IMG/VR virus record: IMGVR_UViG_3300025425_000029
Span: 1 to 51,825 of that record
DNA length: 51,825 nt
Source of the DNA: a virus
Direction: 5' to 3' (one strand)
Position 1 is the stretch's first letter; every line of letters starts with the position of its first letter. The notes beneath the pieces are model-generated. The model saw only the letters and a list, made by a program, of their open reading frames with translations. It ran no database searches and had not been told where the DNA came from. Of this stretch, positions 6,248-15,300 are shown one piece after another. The translations under genes were made by a program, and so were the position numbers.

Positions 6248-7979
6248 CGAATTAAAAGATTTAGTTAAACAGCATAGTCATTCGTACTATGATCTCTCAG
6301 CCCCAGTAATTACTGATGCAGAGTTTGACGGTCTGTACGAAGATTTAGAAGCTGTAGAAAAAGCTCAAGGATGGTCTACTAACGATTCTCCTACTAGTAA
6401 AGTAGGTGGAAAAGCAGGTAAAGTTACTCACGCTTTTCAGCTTTATTCTCTGAAAAAAGTGTATGATGTTGAAGAAGTAGACAAACGCTTTACCGTAGAG
6501 ACTCCAAAAATTGACGGTTCTTGCTTAACAATTACCTATGTTAGAGGTAAGATGCGTGTTGCTCTTACTCGTGGGAATGGTGAGATGGGTGATAATGTAA
6601 CTCATCTAGCAGTTAATATTAAGAACATTCCAATTAAGTTTACCACTGATCTTGATGAGCTTGTAGTTACAGGCGAATGCGTAACTGATAACAACGTAGA
6701 AAATTTTAGAAACTATGTTGCAGGAGCTATGGGTTTAAAGTCAGCAGAAGAATTTAAAAGCCGTAATATTAAGTTTATTGTACATGACGTGCTAAATCTT
6801 GCTATTGATTATACAAAGCGTATGAAAATTGCAGAAGCTTACGGCTTTACTACCGTACTAAGTAAAGAAGCTACAGAGTATCCAAAAGACGGCTTAGTAT
6901 ACCGCATGGACAGCTACAAGGAAAGCCATAGACTAGGATATACTTCTAAACATCCTAGATTTGCTATTGCTCTTAAGCCTAGAGGTGCTAACACTACTAT
7001 CACAACTCTGCAAGATGTTTTATGGGTTGTAGGACGTACAGGTACTGTTAACCCTACTGCTGTTATTGATCCTGTCGTTCTGGAAGATGCGACTATTTCT
7101 AGGGTTACTCTACATAATATGGACTTTATCGAAAGTCATAATCTCGGTCTAGGCGATACTATTGTTATTGAACGTGCTGGCGGCGTAATTCCTAAGTTCA
7201 TTAGGGTTGAAGAGCACGCTTTGCATAACTTAAAGATTACAGCTAAAGATGCTGAGAAAGCAATTGGCCAAGCTGTTGTAAGAAACGGCCCAAAGCTATT
7301 TGTAGCAGATAAGGCAAATGTTAACTATACTAAGATTGTAGAAAACTTCATTAAACTTATGGAAATCAAAGGTCTTGGCCCTGCTAATGTAAAAAAGATG
7401 GGTATCACTAATATTAGTGATCTATACAAAGATCAAGACTGGGACTCATTAGGTGCTGTTGGAGCAAAAATTAAAGAAGAGATTGAAAGATCAAAACTTA
7501 GACCTTACCAAACAGTGCTTAGTGCCCTTGGTATTCCTTCAGTAGGAAGAAACACTTCAAAACTGATCGTTCCTATTATTCCAAAATTTAGCAGACTTAG
7601 CGAAGTTGAATATACAGATATTCATGGAGTAGGCCCTGCTACTATCGAAGCCATCCTATTCTGGTTAGAAGACAATAAAGAATGGGTAGAAGAGTTACCT
7701 CTAAACTTGGAGCAGAAGATCGAGGTTGCAACTTTGATTAAGCCTTCTGGTAAAGGTAAAGTCTGTATTACGGGAAAACTCGATATGACCCGTAATCAAC
7801 TAGCAGACATTTTAGAAGGTCATGGTTACAAAGTTACGACAACGGTAACTAATGACTGCTACGCTTTAATAAATGGCGGTGATAACTCATCATCTAAATG
7901 TGTTAAAGCTAGCAAACTAGGTATTAACGTTGTAGATTACTGGGCAAGCAAAAAGTTGGTAATAGATGGAAACTTTTAA
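6237..7979 (+). CDS. ligA: NAD+-dependent DNA ligase without zinc finger
   Basis: Seals nicks in DNA with NAD+ as cofactor. The N-terminal Ia-like region (YYDLSAPVITDAEFDGLY) contacts NMN; the adenylation domain has the nucleophile lysine in KIDG (residues 91-94) and TRGNGEMGDNVTHL; the OB fold has VGRTGTVNPTAV, then VTLHNMDFIE and GDTIVIERAGGVIPK. Helix-hairpin-helix repeats follow (IKGLGPANVKKMG, LGIPSVGRNTSKLI, IHGVGPATIEAIL) and a BRCT-like domain ends the protein (GKVCITGKLDMTRNQLADIL). The four-cysteine zinc finger normally between OB fold and HhH repeats is missing, and at 580 residues it is shorter than bacterial LigA (about 670). The start at 6237 is taken as the ATG overlapping the upstream stop; upstream TTG starts lie inside that gene. 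Confidence 0.93.
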   Translation: MTYNELKDLVKQHSHSYYDLSAPVITDAEFDGLYEDLEAVEKAQGWSTNDSPTSKVGGKAGKVTHAFQLYSLKKVYDVEEVDKRFTVETPKIDGSCLTITYVRGKMRVALTRGNGEMGDNVTHLAVNIKNIPIKFTTDLDELVVTGECVTDNNVENFRNYVAGAMGLKSAEEFKSRNIKFIVHDVLNLAIDYTKRMKIAEAYGFTTVLSKEATEYPKDGLVYRMDSYKESHRLGYTSKHPRFAIALKPRGANTTITTLQDVLWVVGRTGTVNPTAVIDPVVLEDATISRVTLHNMDFIESHNLGLGDTIVIERAGGVIPKFIRVEEHALHNLKITAKDAEKAIGQAVVRNGPKLFVADKANVNYTKIVENFIKLMEIKGLGPANVKKMGITNISDLYKDQDWDSLGAVGAKIKEEIERSKLRPYQTVLSALGIPSVGRNTSKLIVPIIPKFSRLSEVEYTDIHGVGPATIEAILFWLEDNKEWVEELPLNLEQKIEVATLIKPSGKGKVCITGKLDMTRNQLADILEGHGYKVTTTVTNDCYALINGGDNSSSKCVKASKLGINVVDYWASKKLVIDGNF

Positions 7980-8022
7980 AGATTTAAATGCAAGCAAACT
8001 GGCAAAATACTAGAGTTTGCAT

Positions 8023-8049
8023 TTGCCTATTGATCGTTTTTATTATAAT
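8023..8049 (+). promoter_or_regulatory. Promoter of the Myb-repeat gene
   Basis: TTGCCT at 8023-8028 and a perfect TATAAT at 8044-8049 with 15-base spacing; an alternative reading is TTGATC at 8030-8035 with TATATA at 8053-8058 and 17-base spacing. The interval 7980-8115 otherwise holds two short hairpins (GCAAACT/AGTTTGC near 7993-8020 and ACAAGA/TCTTGT around 8060-8083) and an AAGGA ribosome-binding site. The gene downstream also ends in its own terminator, so it forms an isolated transcription unit. Confidence 0.5.
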
Positions 8050-8115
8050 ATCTATATAGACAAGAGAGAAGAACTTTCTTGTATTTCTTAACAAACAACC
8101 TAAGGACAATAATAA

Positions 8116-8808
8116 ATGTCAAAATTTGAATATACCGACGAGATGGTCGCACGCATGAGTGAAGTAGCCGAAACTGGTCTAGATGAAGCTAAGATTGAAG
8201 CTCTAGTAGCAGAATTTGAGTTTCCACGGCGCTCCGTAACAGCTAAGCTACGTAAGCTTAACTTTGATGTTCCTAAAAAGCCAGGTGCTGCTCCAGTATT
8301 CTCAGCTACAGAAACAGATGCGCTTTCTGGTTATCTGTCTGCTAATGAAGGAAACTTCACAGCAGAAGAAATTGCAGAGCATTTTGCCGCAGACTGGGGC
8401 CGTGAAGTAACTGCTCGTCAGATCAACGGAAAAGCACTTTCCATGGAAATGACTGGTAGCATCAAAGCTGCTGAGAAAAAAGTAACTCCACGTACTTACA
8501 CTGAGGCAGAAGAAGCAACTATCGCTAATATGGTAGAAGCTGGTAAGTTCCTAGAAGAAATCGCAGAATCAGTTGGCAAACCAGTTAACTCTGTTCGTGG
8601 TAAGCTTCTTTCCATGCAACTTAAAGCGCCGCAGCGTGACAAAAAAGCCGCTAAGTCGGATGCTTACGAAGGCATTGAAGAAATGCTGGAAAATACTGTT
8701 GAAGAGCTGGCAGCACACTTCGATAAAACCCCTCGTGGCGTAAAAACTGTTCTTACCCGTCGTGGCCTTGCTTGCAAAGACCACACACCTAAGGCAGCAG
8801 CAGCTTAA
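8116..8808 (+). CDS. DNA-binding protein with four Myb/HTH-like repeats
   Basis: The 230-residue protein is made of about four repeats of a Myb/SANT or GcrA-like helix-turn-helix. Approximate limits are residues 5-54 (FEYTDEM...RRSVTAKLRKLNF), 61-114 (VFSATETDAL...RQINGKALSM), 127-172 (TYTEAEEATI...NSVRGKLLSM) and 184-222 (YEGIEEMLEN...RGVKTVLTRR). Linkers are alanine- and lysine-rich and it ends in PKAAAA. The same repeat occurs singly at 4710-5027. The gene has its own promoter and terminator and uses more GC-rich codons (CGT, GGC, GCC, CTG) than its neighbours, suggesting strong expression. It may coat or organise phage DNA, or act as a regulator; neither role is proven. Confidence 0.6.
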   Translation: MSKFEYTDEMVARMSEVAETGLDEAKIEALVAEFEFPRRSVTAKLRKLNFDVPKKPGAAPVFSATETDALSGYLSANEGNFTAEEIAEHFAADWGREVTARQINGKALSMEMTGSIKAAEKKVTPRTYTEAEEATIANMVEAGKFLEEIAESVGKPVNSVRGKLLSMQLKAPQRDKKAAKSDAYEGIEEMLENTVEELAAHFDKTPRGVKTVLTRRGLACKDHTPKAAAA

Positions 8809-8835
8809 TCAATAGCTCGCTAAGTAACTAAATAC

Positions 8836-8869
8836 AAGGGTAACGTGTTTTTCACGTTACCCTTTTTTT
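8836..8869 (+). terminator. Rho-independent terminator
   Basis: AAGGGTAACGTG (8836-8847) pairs with CACGTTACCCTT (8853-8864) around a TTTTT loop and runs straight into a T-tract. It ends the transcript of the Myb-repeat gene. The 5' A-tract is short, so the main direction is plus. Confidence 0.9.
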
Positions 8870-8883
8870 ATTAGGAAAAACAC

Positions 8884-9192
8884 ATGAGCAAAGGCTTTAC
8901 TTTAGCAGAACTACCAGATGATTCGTTAGATGCAATCCTAGCGCTTCCACTAACTAAGAGATCTTTATATTTTGAGGAAATGATGGTGGTATATTACCCA
9001 GAGCTAGACTCAGAAGAAGATGAATATCTAGACATATTAGAGTTGTATATTAGTAGTTTTTACTTAGAGAAAATTTATAGAAGTAATAGGTTTCTTAATG
9101 AAAAATATGTTGTAGTCTATACTAAAACAGGACTTATTAGAAACTTGACAGCGGATATCTACCATAATACCAAAGACCTCCAAGTGCATTAA
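8884..9192 (+). CDS. Unknown acidic 102-residue protein
   Basis: Starts MSKGFTLAELPDDSLDAILA right after the upstream terminator, with AGGAAAA before the ATG. The N-terminal half is acidic and helical (a central LDSEEDEYLDILELYISS segment), and the C-terminal part is mixed (KYVVVYTKTGLIRNL, then YHNTKDLQVH). No known motif, membrane segment or signal peptide was seen. No strong promoter is visible between the terminator and this gene, so expression may rely on read-through. Function not recognised. Confidence 0.55.
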   Translation: MSKGFTLAELPDDSLDAILALPLTKRSLYFEEMMVVYYPELDSEEDEYLDILELYISSFYLEKIYRSNRFLNEKYVVVYTKTGLIRNLTADIYHNTKDLQVH

Positions 9193-9200
9193 TATTTCAT

Positions 9201-9229
9201 TTGCCAACTGCCTAAAAAGTTGATATTAT
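9201..9229 (+). promoter_or_regulatory. Promoter before the replication operon
   Basis: TTGCCA (9201-9206), 17 bases, TATTAT (9224-9229), followed by AAGTATAATAAAGG. The CCTAA and TATTATTAAGTATA portions resemble the promoters at 5442 and 28366. It would start the transcript for the HTH protein, helicase, primase and polymerase. Confidence 0.5.
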
Positions 9230-9251
9230 TAAGTATAATAAAGGTTTAAAC

Positions 9252-10028
9252 ATGGCAAAAGCATCACAAGTGACTATACCCGAAGCAAAAATTCGTCAAG
9301 TAATATGGATGTTAAAAACAAGCAAAACTAAGAAAGCTTGTTGCGAACATTTAGGCATTGCATATAATACAAAACGATTAGATAAAATTATTACAGACTT
9401 TCACGATGGTATCGAGCGTGAAAAGCAGCTTAAAGATAAAGCAAAAAACCGTATCTTCACAGATAAGGAAAAAATGCTTATTGCTAGAGAGTACTTAAAT
9501 GGGGAAGCTCAAAGCAATATCGCAAAACGATACTTTATATCTCCTCAACGAATAAAGAAAATCTTAATCGACACTAATACCCCTATCAGAGCTAGGGGTA
9601 AGAATAAAGTTGCGACTGTAGATCACATTGTTCAAGACTTAGAGACTAAGTTTGCAGAAGGTGATAAAGTATTTATCGCCAAAAATAACTGTTTTGCAAT
9701 CGTTGATAAAGTATTTGATGAAGTCTATTTAGATAATTTAGAAGATGGCAGACAAAGATATATAGAGATATACCCCTTCAAACCTAATAAAGATGGCGTA
9801 ACTTCTGGAGGCTTTATTGAACCTCAAGAAGGTATCCACTATGAGATATACTGGACTTATGAAGACGGCTCAAGTACAAAACTTAAGGCTATGCAGCACA
9901 TGCGAGACAAAGTTATGAGAGTCATAGAAGAGACTGGTAGAGAATCATATAGAGTTTGGCGAGATGACGATCAAAAGTGTTTTCTATATGTTAATAGAGA
10001 TGATTTGTTCCCAGTAAAGGCGGCTTAA
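9252..10028 (+). CDS. HTH DNA-binding protein upstream of helicase
   Basis: A 258-residue protein with two helix-turn-helix-like segments in the first half: KTKKACCEHLGIAYNTKRLD (about residues 26-45) and EYLNGEAQSNIAKRYFISPQ, where the second helix is followed by RIKKILIDTNTP. The C-terminal half is a beta-rich domain (AEGDKVFIAKNNCFAIVDKV, later HYEIYWTYEDGS) of unknown type. A perfect 8-bp hairpin (TACCCCTA/TAGGGGTA, 9578-9600) lies in its coding sequence. It heads the helicase-primase-polymerase operon and overlaps the helicase start by one base, so an origin-binding, helicase-loading or operon-control role is reasonable but unproven. Confidence 0.5.
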   Translation: MAKASQVTIPEAKIRQVIWMLKTSKTKKACCEHLGIAYNTKRLDKIITDFHDGIEREKQLKDKAKNRIFTDKEKMLIAREYLNGEAQSNIAKRYFISPQRIKKILIDTNTPIRARGKNKVATVDHIVQDLETKFAEGDKVFIAKNNCFAIVDKVFDEVYLDNLEDGRQRYIEIYPFKPNKDGVTSGGFIEPQEGIHYEIYWTYEDGSSTKLKAMQHMRDKVMRVIEETGRESYRVWRDDDQKCFLYVNRDDLFPVKAA

Positions 10029-11434
10029 TGGCAATTGACTTACAAAAACTAGCTCTGCGTCGAGTATTAGAGACGCAGGATAACGACTTATATTCCAAAT
10101 ACATAGATGATTATTTTTCTGGCATTAATGCTGCACTATATCAAAAGATTAAGTCTTTCTATAAAGCTAATACTAAACTTCCTACTATGTCTGAAATCAT
10201 AATTATTAGGAAAGATCCAGGATTACAAGAATACTTAGAAAACCAGATATGTGCAGAAGATAATGTATGTGAAGAGCTAACTAATAATTTTTTAGTAGAG
10301 CAGCTACAAGATTATTATGTTAGAAATGAGACTATTGGCTTTATGGATAAGCTGATTGATAACTTAGAAGACCTAAGTAAAGAAGAAGTTTTAGCTAACT
10401 TTGAGACTCATATGACTAATATGAATCAAGCTATACCTTATGATGATGAGTTATTTGATGTAGCTGAGTTAGAGTTCTTCCCAGACGATGACTCCTTTAA
10501 AATCTACTCCTCAGGTCTTTCTGCTGAGCACGATGCAGTTAATGGTGGCTTTGCTACACAAGAACTTATCCTCCTTGGTGGGCGTAGAGGATCAGGTAAA
10601 TCTATTATTAGTCTTAACTTAGCATTAAGACGATTCTTAGATGGAGATACTGTACCCTTCTTTAGTATTGAAATGCGCTACAAAGAAGTATATTCTAGAC
10701 TTATCTCTATGATTTCTGATGTTCCTTTTCTAGATATTTTTAAGAATAATGTATCTCCAGATCAAAAGCTTAAGATCGCTAAAGCACGTTTTGATACCTT
10801 CTATAAACCTTCCGACACAGTAGCAAATCTATTAGCAGACTTAGACGAAAAAAGAAATTTCGCTGAGTTTGAAAAGCGTGTAAAGATCGAAAAGCCAGAG
10901 TTTTTAGATAATAGACTATTCTTAGTCGATGATCCAAGTTTATCTATTAACAGAATCGATCACTATTGTAATATGTTTAAAAACAAGTATCCTCAGTTTA
11001 GTATGGCAGCAGTAGACTACCTAAACATCATTAAACATGAAGATCAAAAAAACTGGCAAACACAGATTGTATTAGCTGATATGTTAAAAAACCTTGCAAG
11101 AAAGCATGACATTACTATGTTATCTCCTTATCAGATTGACGCAAGCGGAGAAGCACGTTTTGCTAAAGGTATTCTTGACGCTGCGGATAGAAGCTTTAAC
11201 TTCTTCCCGCCCCCTGAGACAGAAGAAAGAACTCTTGAGAACAAGATTACAGTACATACTACTAAAGTACGTAATGGTAGACACATGAGTTTTGATGTAA
11301 TGATGGATTGGGAGCATGTAAGAATTGACCCAAACACAAGTAACATGATTAATGAGAAACCTCATAATGCTGCTAAGTTTGGTGCTGATGACCCTAAAAA
11401 GGGTAACAAATATGAAAACTCTAGGGACATTTAA
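10028..11434 (+). CDS. dnaB: DnaB-like replicative DNA helicase
   Basis: RecA-fold hexameric helicase of the DnaB/gp4 class, unwinding DNA 5'-3' ahead of the fork using ATP. The N-terminal part (to about residue 150) is helical. The ATPase domain holds the Walker A GGRRGSGKS (184-192, lysine 191), the SIEMRYKEVYSRL H1a-type segment, the hydrophobic Walker B strand in MAAVDYLNII, and the H3 glutamine in LSPYQIDASGEARFAKG. At 468 residues it matches the family. The ATG overlaps the upstream stop as TAATG, and the primase begins at the last base of this gene, so helicase and primase should be made in step. Confidence 0.9.
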   Translation: MAIDLQKLALRRVLETQDNDLYSKYIDDYFSGINAALYQKIKSFYKANTKLPTMSEIIIIRKDPGLQEYLENQICAEDNVCEELTNNFLVEQLQDYYVRNETIGFMDKLIDNLEDLSKEEVLANFETHMTNMNQAIPYDDELFDVAELEFFPDDDSFKIYSSGLSAEHDAVNGGFATQELILLGGRRGSGKSIISLNLALRRFLDGDTVPFFSIEMRYKEVYSRLISMISDVPFLDIFKNNVSPDQKLKIAKARFDTFYKPSDTVANLLADLDEKRNFAEFEKRVKIEKPEFLDNRLFLVDDPSLSINRIDHYCNMFKNKYPQFSMAAVDYLNIIKHEDQKNWQTQIVLADMLKNLARKHDITMLSPYQIDASGEARFAKGILDAADRSFNFFPPPETEERTLENKITVHTTKVRNGRHMSFDVMMDWEHVRIDPNTSNMINEKPHNAAKFGADDPKKGNKYENSRDI

Positions 11435-12294
11435 TGGAATTAGAAGAGCTACTAGATAAGCGCGGTGTAGAGTACAGAAAAACTAATAATCCTAATGAGA
11501 TTTTAGTAAGCTGCACCAGTGGAGAGCATCAAGATAAAAGTCCAAGCCTATCCATTAATTTGGAAAAGGGCTTGTTCAACTGTTGGAGCTGCGGTTTTAG
11601 GGGAGGAATGACTAAGTTCCTACAATCTATTGGCGAAGCGCCTAGCGTAAATATCGAAAGCAAACAGCCTTACAAACTTATGAAGCTAAAAGCTAAACTA
11701 AGAGATAAGCTTGAGATTTCTTATGTTAAACTACCAGAAGATCGTAGAGTTTACAAAGATACTTTCAGAGGTATTACAGGAGAGACTTTACAGCAATTTG
11801 GCGCGTTTACCACTGATTCTATGAATTTAGAAGATTACATATGTATACCAGTATACCAGTACGGCAAGTTGAAGTTTATTGAAGGAAGGTTAAATAAAGA
11901 TTTAGATAACCAGCCTAAGTATTTTAGACGACCAGATAAAGCATCTGTTAAAGACGTACTATTTCCTTTGGATAAGATCAAGAATATTAACTATGTAATA
12001 CTTGTTGAAGGTATCTACGATGCCATTAATATGTGGCAGTTAGGGTATCATAATACGTTATGTACCTTCGGAAGTACTAACTTTAATAAGACTAAGCTAG
12101 ATATGTTAGATAATCGCGGTGTTACAAGGGTAGATATACTTATGGATTCTGATGCATCTGGTAAGAGAGCAGCAGAAAAAATAGCAAAGTTGTTGGATAC
12201 ACGTAACATTTATGCTAGAATTGTACCACTACCTCCCGGAATTGACCCAGGAGAGTTAACCCCCGAATTAGCTGGTAAGCTATTAAAATTATAA
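11434..12294 (+). CDS. dnaG: DnaG-type DNA primase
   Basis: Makes RNA primers for lagging-strand synthesis. The N-terminal zinc-binding domain has Cys27, His32, Cys50 and Cys53 (CTSGEHQDKS and FNCWSCGFRGG). A central region is followed by a TOPRIM fold with VILVEGIYDAINM (the glutamate) and DILMDSDASGKRAA (the DxD) and a PGIDPGEL segment. At 286 residues it is a compact phage form without a C-terminal helicase-interaction domain like that of bacterial DnaG. It sits directly between helicase and polymerase and is expressed from the same operon. Confidence 0.88.
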   Translation: MELEELLDKRGVEYRKTNNPNEILVSCTSGEHQDKSPSLSINLEKGLFNCWSCGFRGGMTKFLQSIGEAPSVNIESKQPYKLMKLKAKLRDKLEISYVKLPEDRRVYKDTFRGITGETLQQFGAFTTDSMNLEDYICIPVYQYGKLKFIEGRLNKDLDNQPKYFRRPDKASVKDVLFPLDKIKNINYVILVEGIYDAINMWQLGYHNTLCTFGSTNFNKTKLDMLDNRGVTRVDILMDSDASGKRAAEKIAKLLDTRNIYARIVPLPPGIDPGELTPELAGKLLKL

Positions 12295-12303
12295 GGAAAC
12301 TAC

Positions 12304-15300
12304 ATGGCAGAAGTATGTTTTGTATTTGCTAGCGCATTAGAATCTAGACCACAGAGAATAATTGACAAATATCTTAAGGATGTACCTTATGATGTTAAAT
12401 ACTTGTGTTCTGGAGAAAAAGAGAAAATCCTAAAGAAAGATGTAGATCTTGACTTAGATGAGCTAGTAGGTTATAGAATTGTTGCACCTATAGGTGGAGA
12501 AGCATTAAAGTACGCAACGGGTATTACGGGTATTCAAAAGTATAATGGTATTTATGTTGAGAAGAAGTACCTTCCAATTATGCACCCTAATATTGTACTT
12601 ATTAAACCACAATTAGAAGACGATATTAAAAGAGCGTTTAATCAGATTCCCCGTATTCTAAGCGGCGAAGAGATGAATAAATCTCATGAAAAAGATTACT
12701 GCTTTATTGAGACACAAGTAGACTTCGAGAAATACCGTGTAGAAGTTGAAATGGCTTCAGTTATTGTTGCTGATATTGAGACAACAAGTGTGTCTCCCTA
12801 TACAGGTACCATTCTAGGTATTGCTGTATCAACCAAGCCTCACCAAGGTATTTATTATAGTATTGATGTAGTTCTAGCCAATAAAGAGTGGTTTCATAGA
12901 ATGTTCAAGACTAAGAAAGTAGTATTTCACAACGCTAAATTCGATATTTCATATATGATGTATGAGTTAGATTTCGAGTTCCCAGACTTTGAAGATACTA
13001 TGTTACTGCACTACTGCTTAGAGGAGTCTGTAGGTACTCACGGTCTTAAGCCTCTAGCTATGCGTTTTACTGATCTAGGTGACTATGAAAAAGACCTAGG
13101 TGACTATAAGAAAACATGGGCCAGAACTAATAAAGTCAAGCTTGCTGACTTTAATTACGGAATGCTGCCTAGCGATATCCTAGCACCTTATGCTTGCTTA
13201 ACTCATGATAGTAAAGTTATTATGGCTGACGGTAGTAAAAAAACTTTAGGGCAACTAGTTAGAAGTAAATCTACAGAGCTAGTACGTAGCTATAATCATA
13301 AACTAGATAAATGGGAGAATAAACCTATTAATGGGTGGTATTCAATAAGAGATAAAAATGTTGAATGGTTTAAAGTAGCTACCACAACTACCTCTAAAAA
13401 TAGCAGATGGGGTACGTATAATGGACCTGTGTTTACTAATGATCATAGAGTATCTACTAATAACGGATACAAACAAATACAAAATTTAGATAAAAAAAGC
13501 GATAGAATCCAAGTTAATGATTATACGTTTACTTACGATCAAAAACAAATTTTATTAGGCTCTTTATTAGGGGATGGAACTTTATCAAGTAGAAACTCTG
13601 TAGGTGCCGGTTTTGTATTCTCACAAGCAGATAAAAGATCTTTGTATTTTAGTCTGAAAGAAAAAGCTTTCGCAAATTATATAAATAATGTCGTATACGA
13701 TGCAGATAAAGAGTTACATACTTTTTATACTAAATACACAGAACAGTTTACTGACTTAAACAAATCAATAACTTGGAGACCTACATCGACTGATAAAAAA
13801 CCTTTTTTATCCGATAAATTCTTACATACTATTGATTGGTTAGCCTTAGCTGTGTGGTATTTTGATGATGGTAACAATGCCGATAATGCTTCATATAATA
13901 TGGGCAAACGTATCAGAATATGGTCTACGACAGTGTCGGTAGAAGAACAGAACAATCTTATAAAGTATTTACAAGAACGTTTTTCTATTAAAGCTCATTA
14001 TTTTGATGATGGAAACAACCAGTTCTTTGTAATTGAGAACTATGATCTATTTTTCAGAAATATAGCACAATACGCAACACCAGACTTGATGTATAAAATA
14101 CCTAGTAAGTATCATAAGCTAGTAAACTCTTATAAGTATGATTATTTACAGGCTGAACCTTATTTTGCTGAAATAGTTGAGGTAGTTGAATGGTCAACTA
14201 CTAGTAGAAAAGGTTATAAAACTAAATGGTGTATTGATGTAGAAAATAATCATAACTTTTTAACAGATGTAGGATTAGTACACAACTGTAAAGACGGCGA
14301 TGCTACTTTTCAGCTATTCAGTAAGTTTATGCCTTTAGTAGAGCGTAGTCCTGAATTTAGTAAGCTATACAGCACACTACTAAAGCCTGGTTCCTATGCT
14401 CTTCGCGCTCTTGAGCGTAATGGAGGACCAATTAACCGTGAGCAAGTAGAATGGTTATCAGAGCAGTACCGTATTGATATCGAAGAGTGTCTTGCAGAAA
14501 TTAGTCTTAATCCGCATGTTCAGCGTTTTGAGCGTATACATGGTAAGTCTTTTAATCCTAACTCTACAATGCAACTTAGAGAAGTATTCTTTACAATTAT
14601 GGGCTTGAAGCCTTCAAAAAAGACTGAGACAGGTGCTTGGTCTGTTGATAAAGAAGTTCTTAAAGCTTTAGAGAACCCTTTGTCAGAGGCAGTATTAGAC
14701 CTACGAGAAAAGTCAAAGATGTCTGGTACTTATATTAGTAACATCTTAAAAGGTTTAGACAATGATGGACGTCTTCGTAGTGGTTTTAACATTCACGGAA
14801 CTACTTCTGGTCGTCTAAGCTCTAGTGGTAATCTTAACTATCAGAATATCCCAAGAGATAATAAAGATATTAAGAAACTATTTAAAGCTCGTCCAGGGTA
14901 TAAGATTGTACAATGTGACCTTGGTACAGCGGAGGTATATTATGCTGCTGTACTAAGTGAAGATAAATTCCTACAACAAGCGTTTGTTGATAGGCTAGAC
15001 TTCCACTCATACGTCGCAAAACAGATGTTTAATCTAGACTGCGAAGTACACGAAGTTAAAAAACTATACCCTAATCAGAGACAATGGGCAAAAGCTATTA
15101 CCTTTGGTATTATGTATCAAGCTGGTCCTGCTAAGATTGCAGAAACAGTAAATAAAGATGCTAAACCTGGTGAAGGTATTACAGCAGCGCAGGCTAAGCA
15201 GTTTATTGCTAAGTACTTTAAAGAAGCTAATATGCTTAAAAAGTATATTGATAAGTCTAACTCACAAATCGAAAACTATGCTTATATCTATGCGTTCTTT

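Noticed and set aside
13081-13110. Direct repeat CTAGGTGACTAT in the polymerase
   Set aside because: It encodes a local LGDYEKDLGDYKK duplication in a coding region; too short to be a functional DNA repeat.
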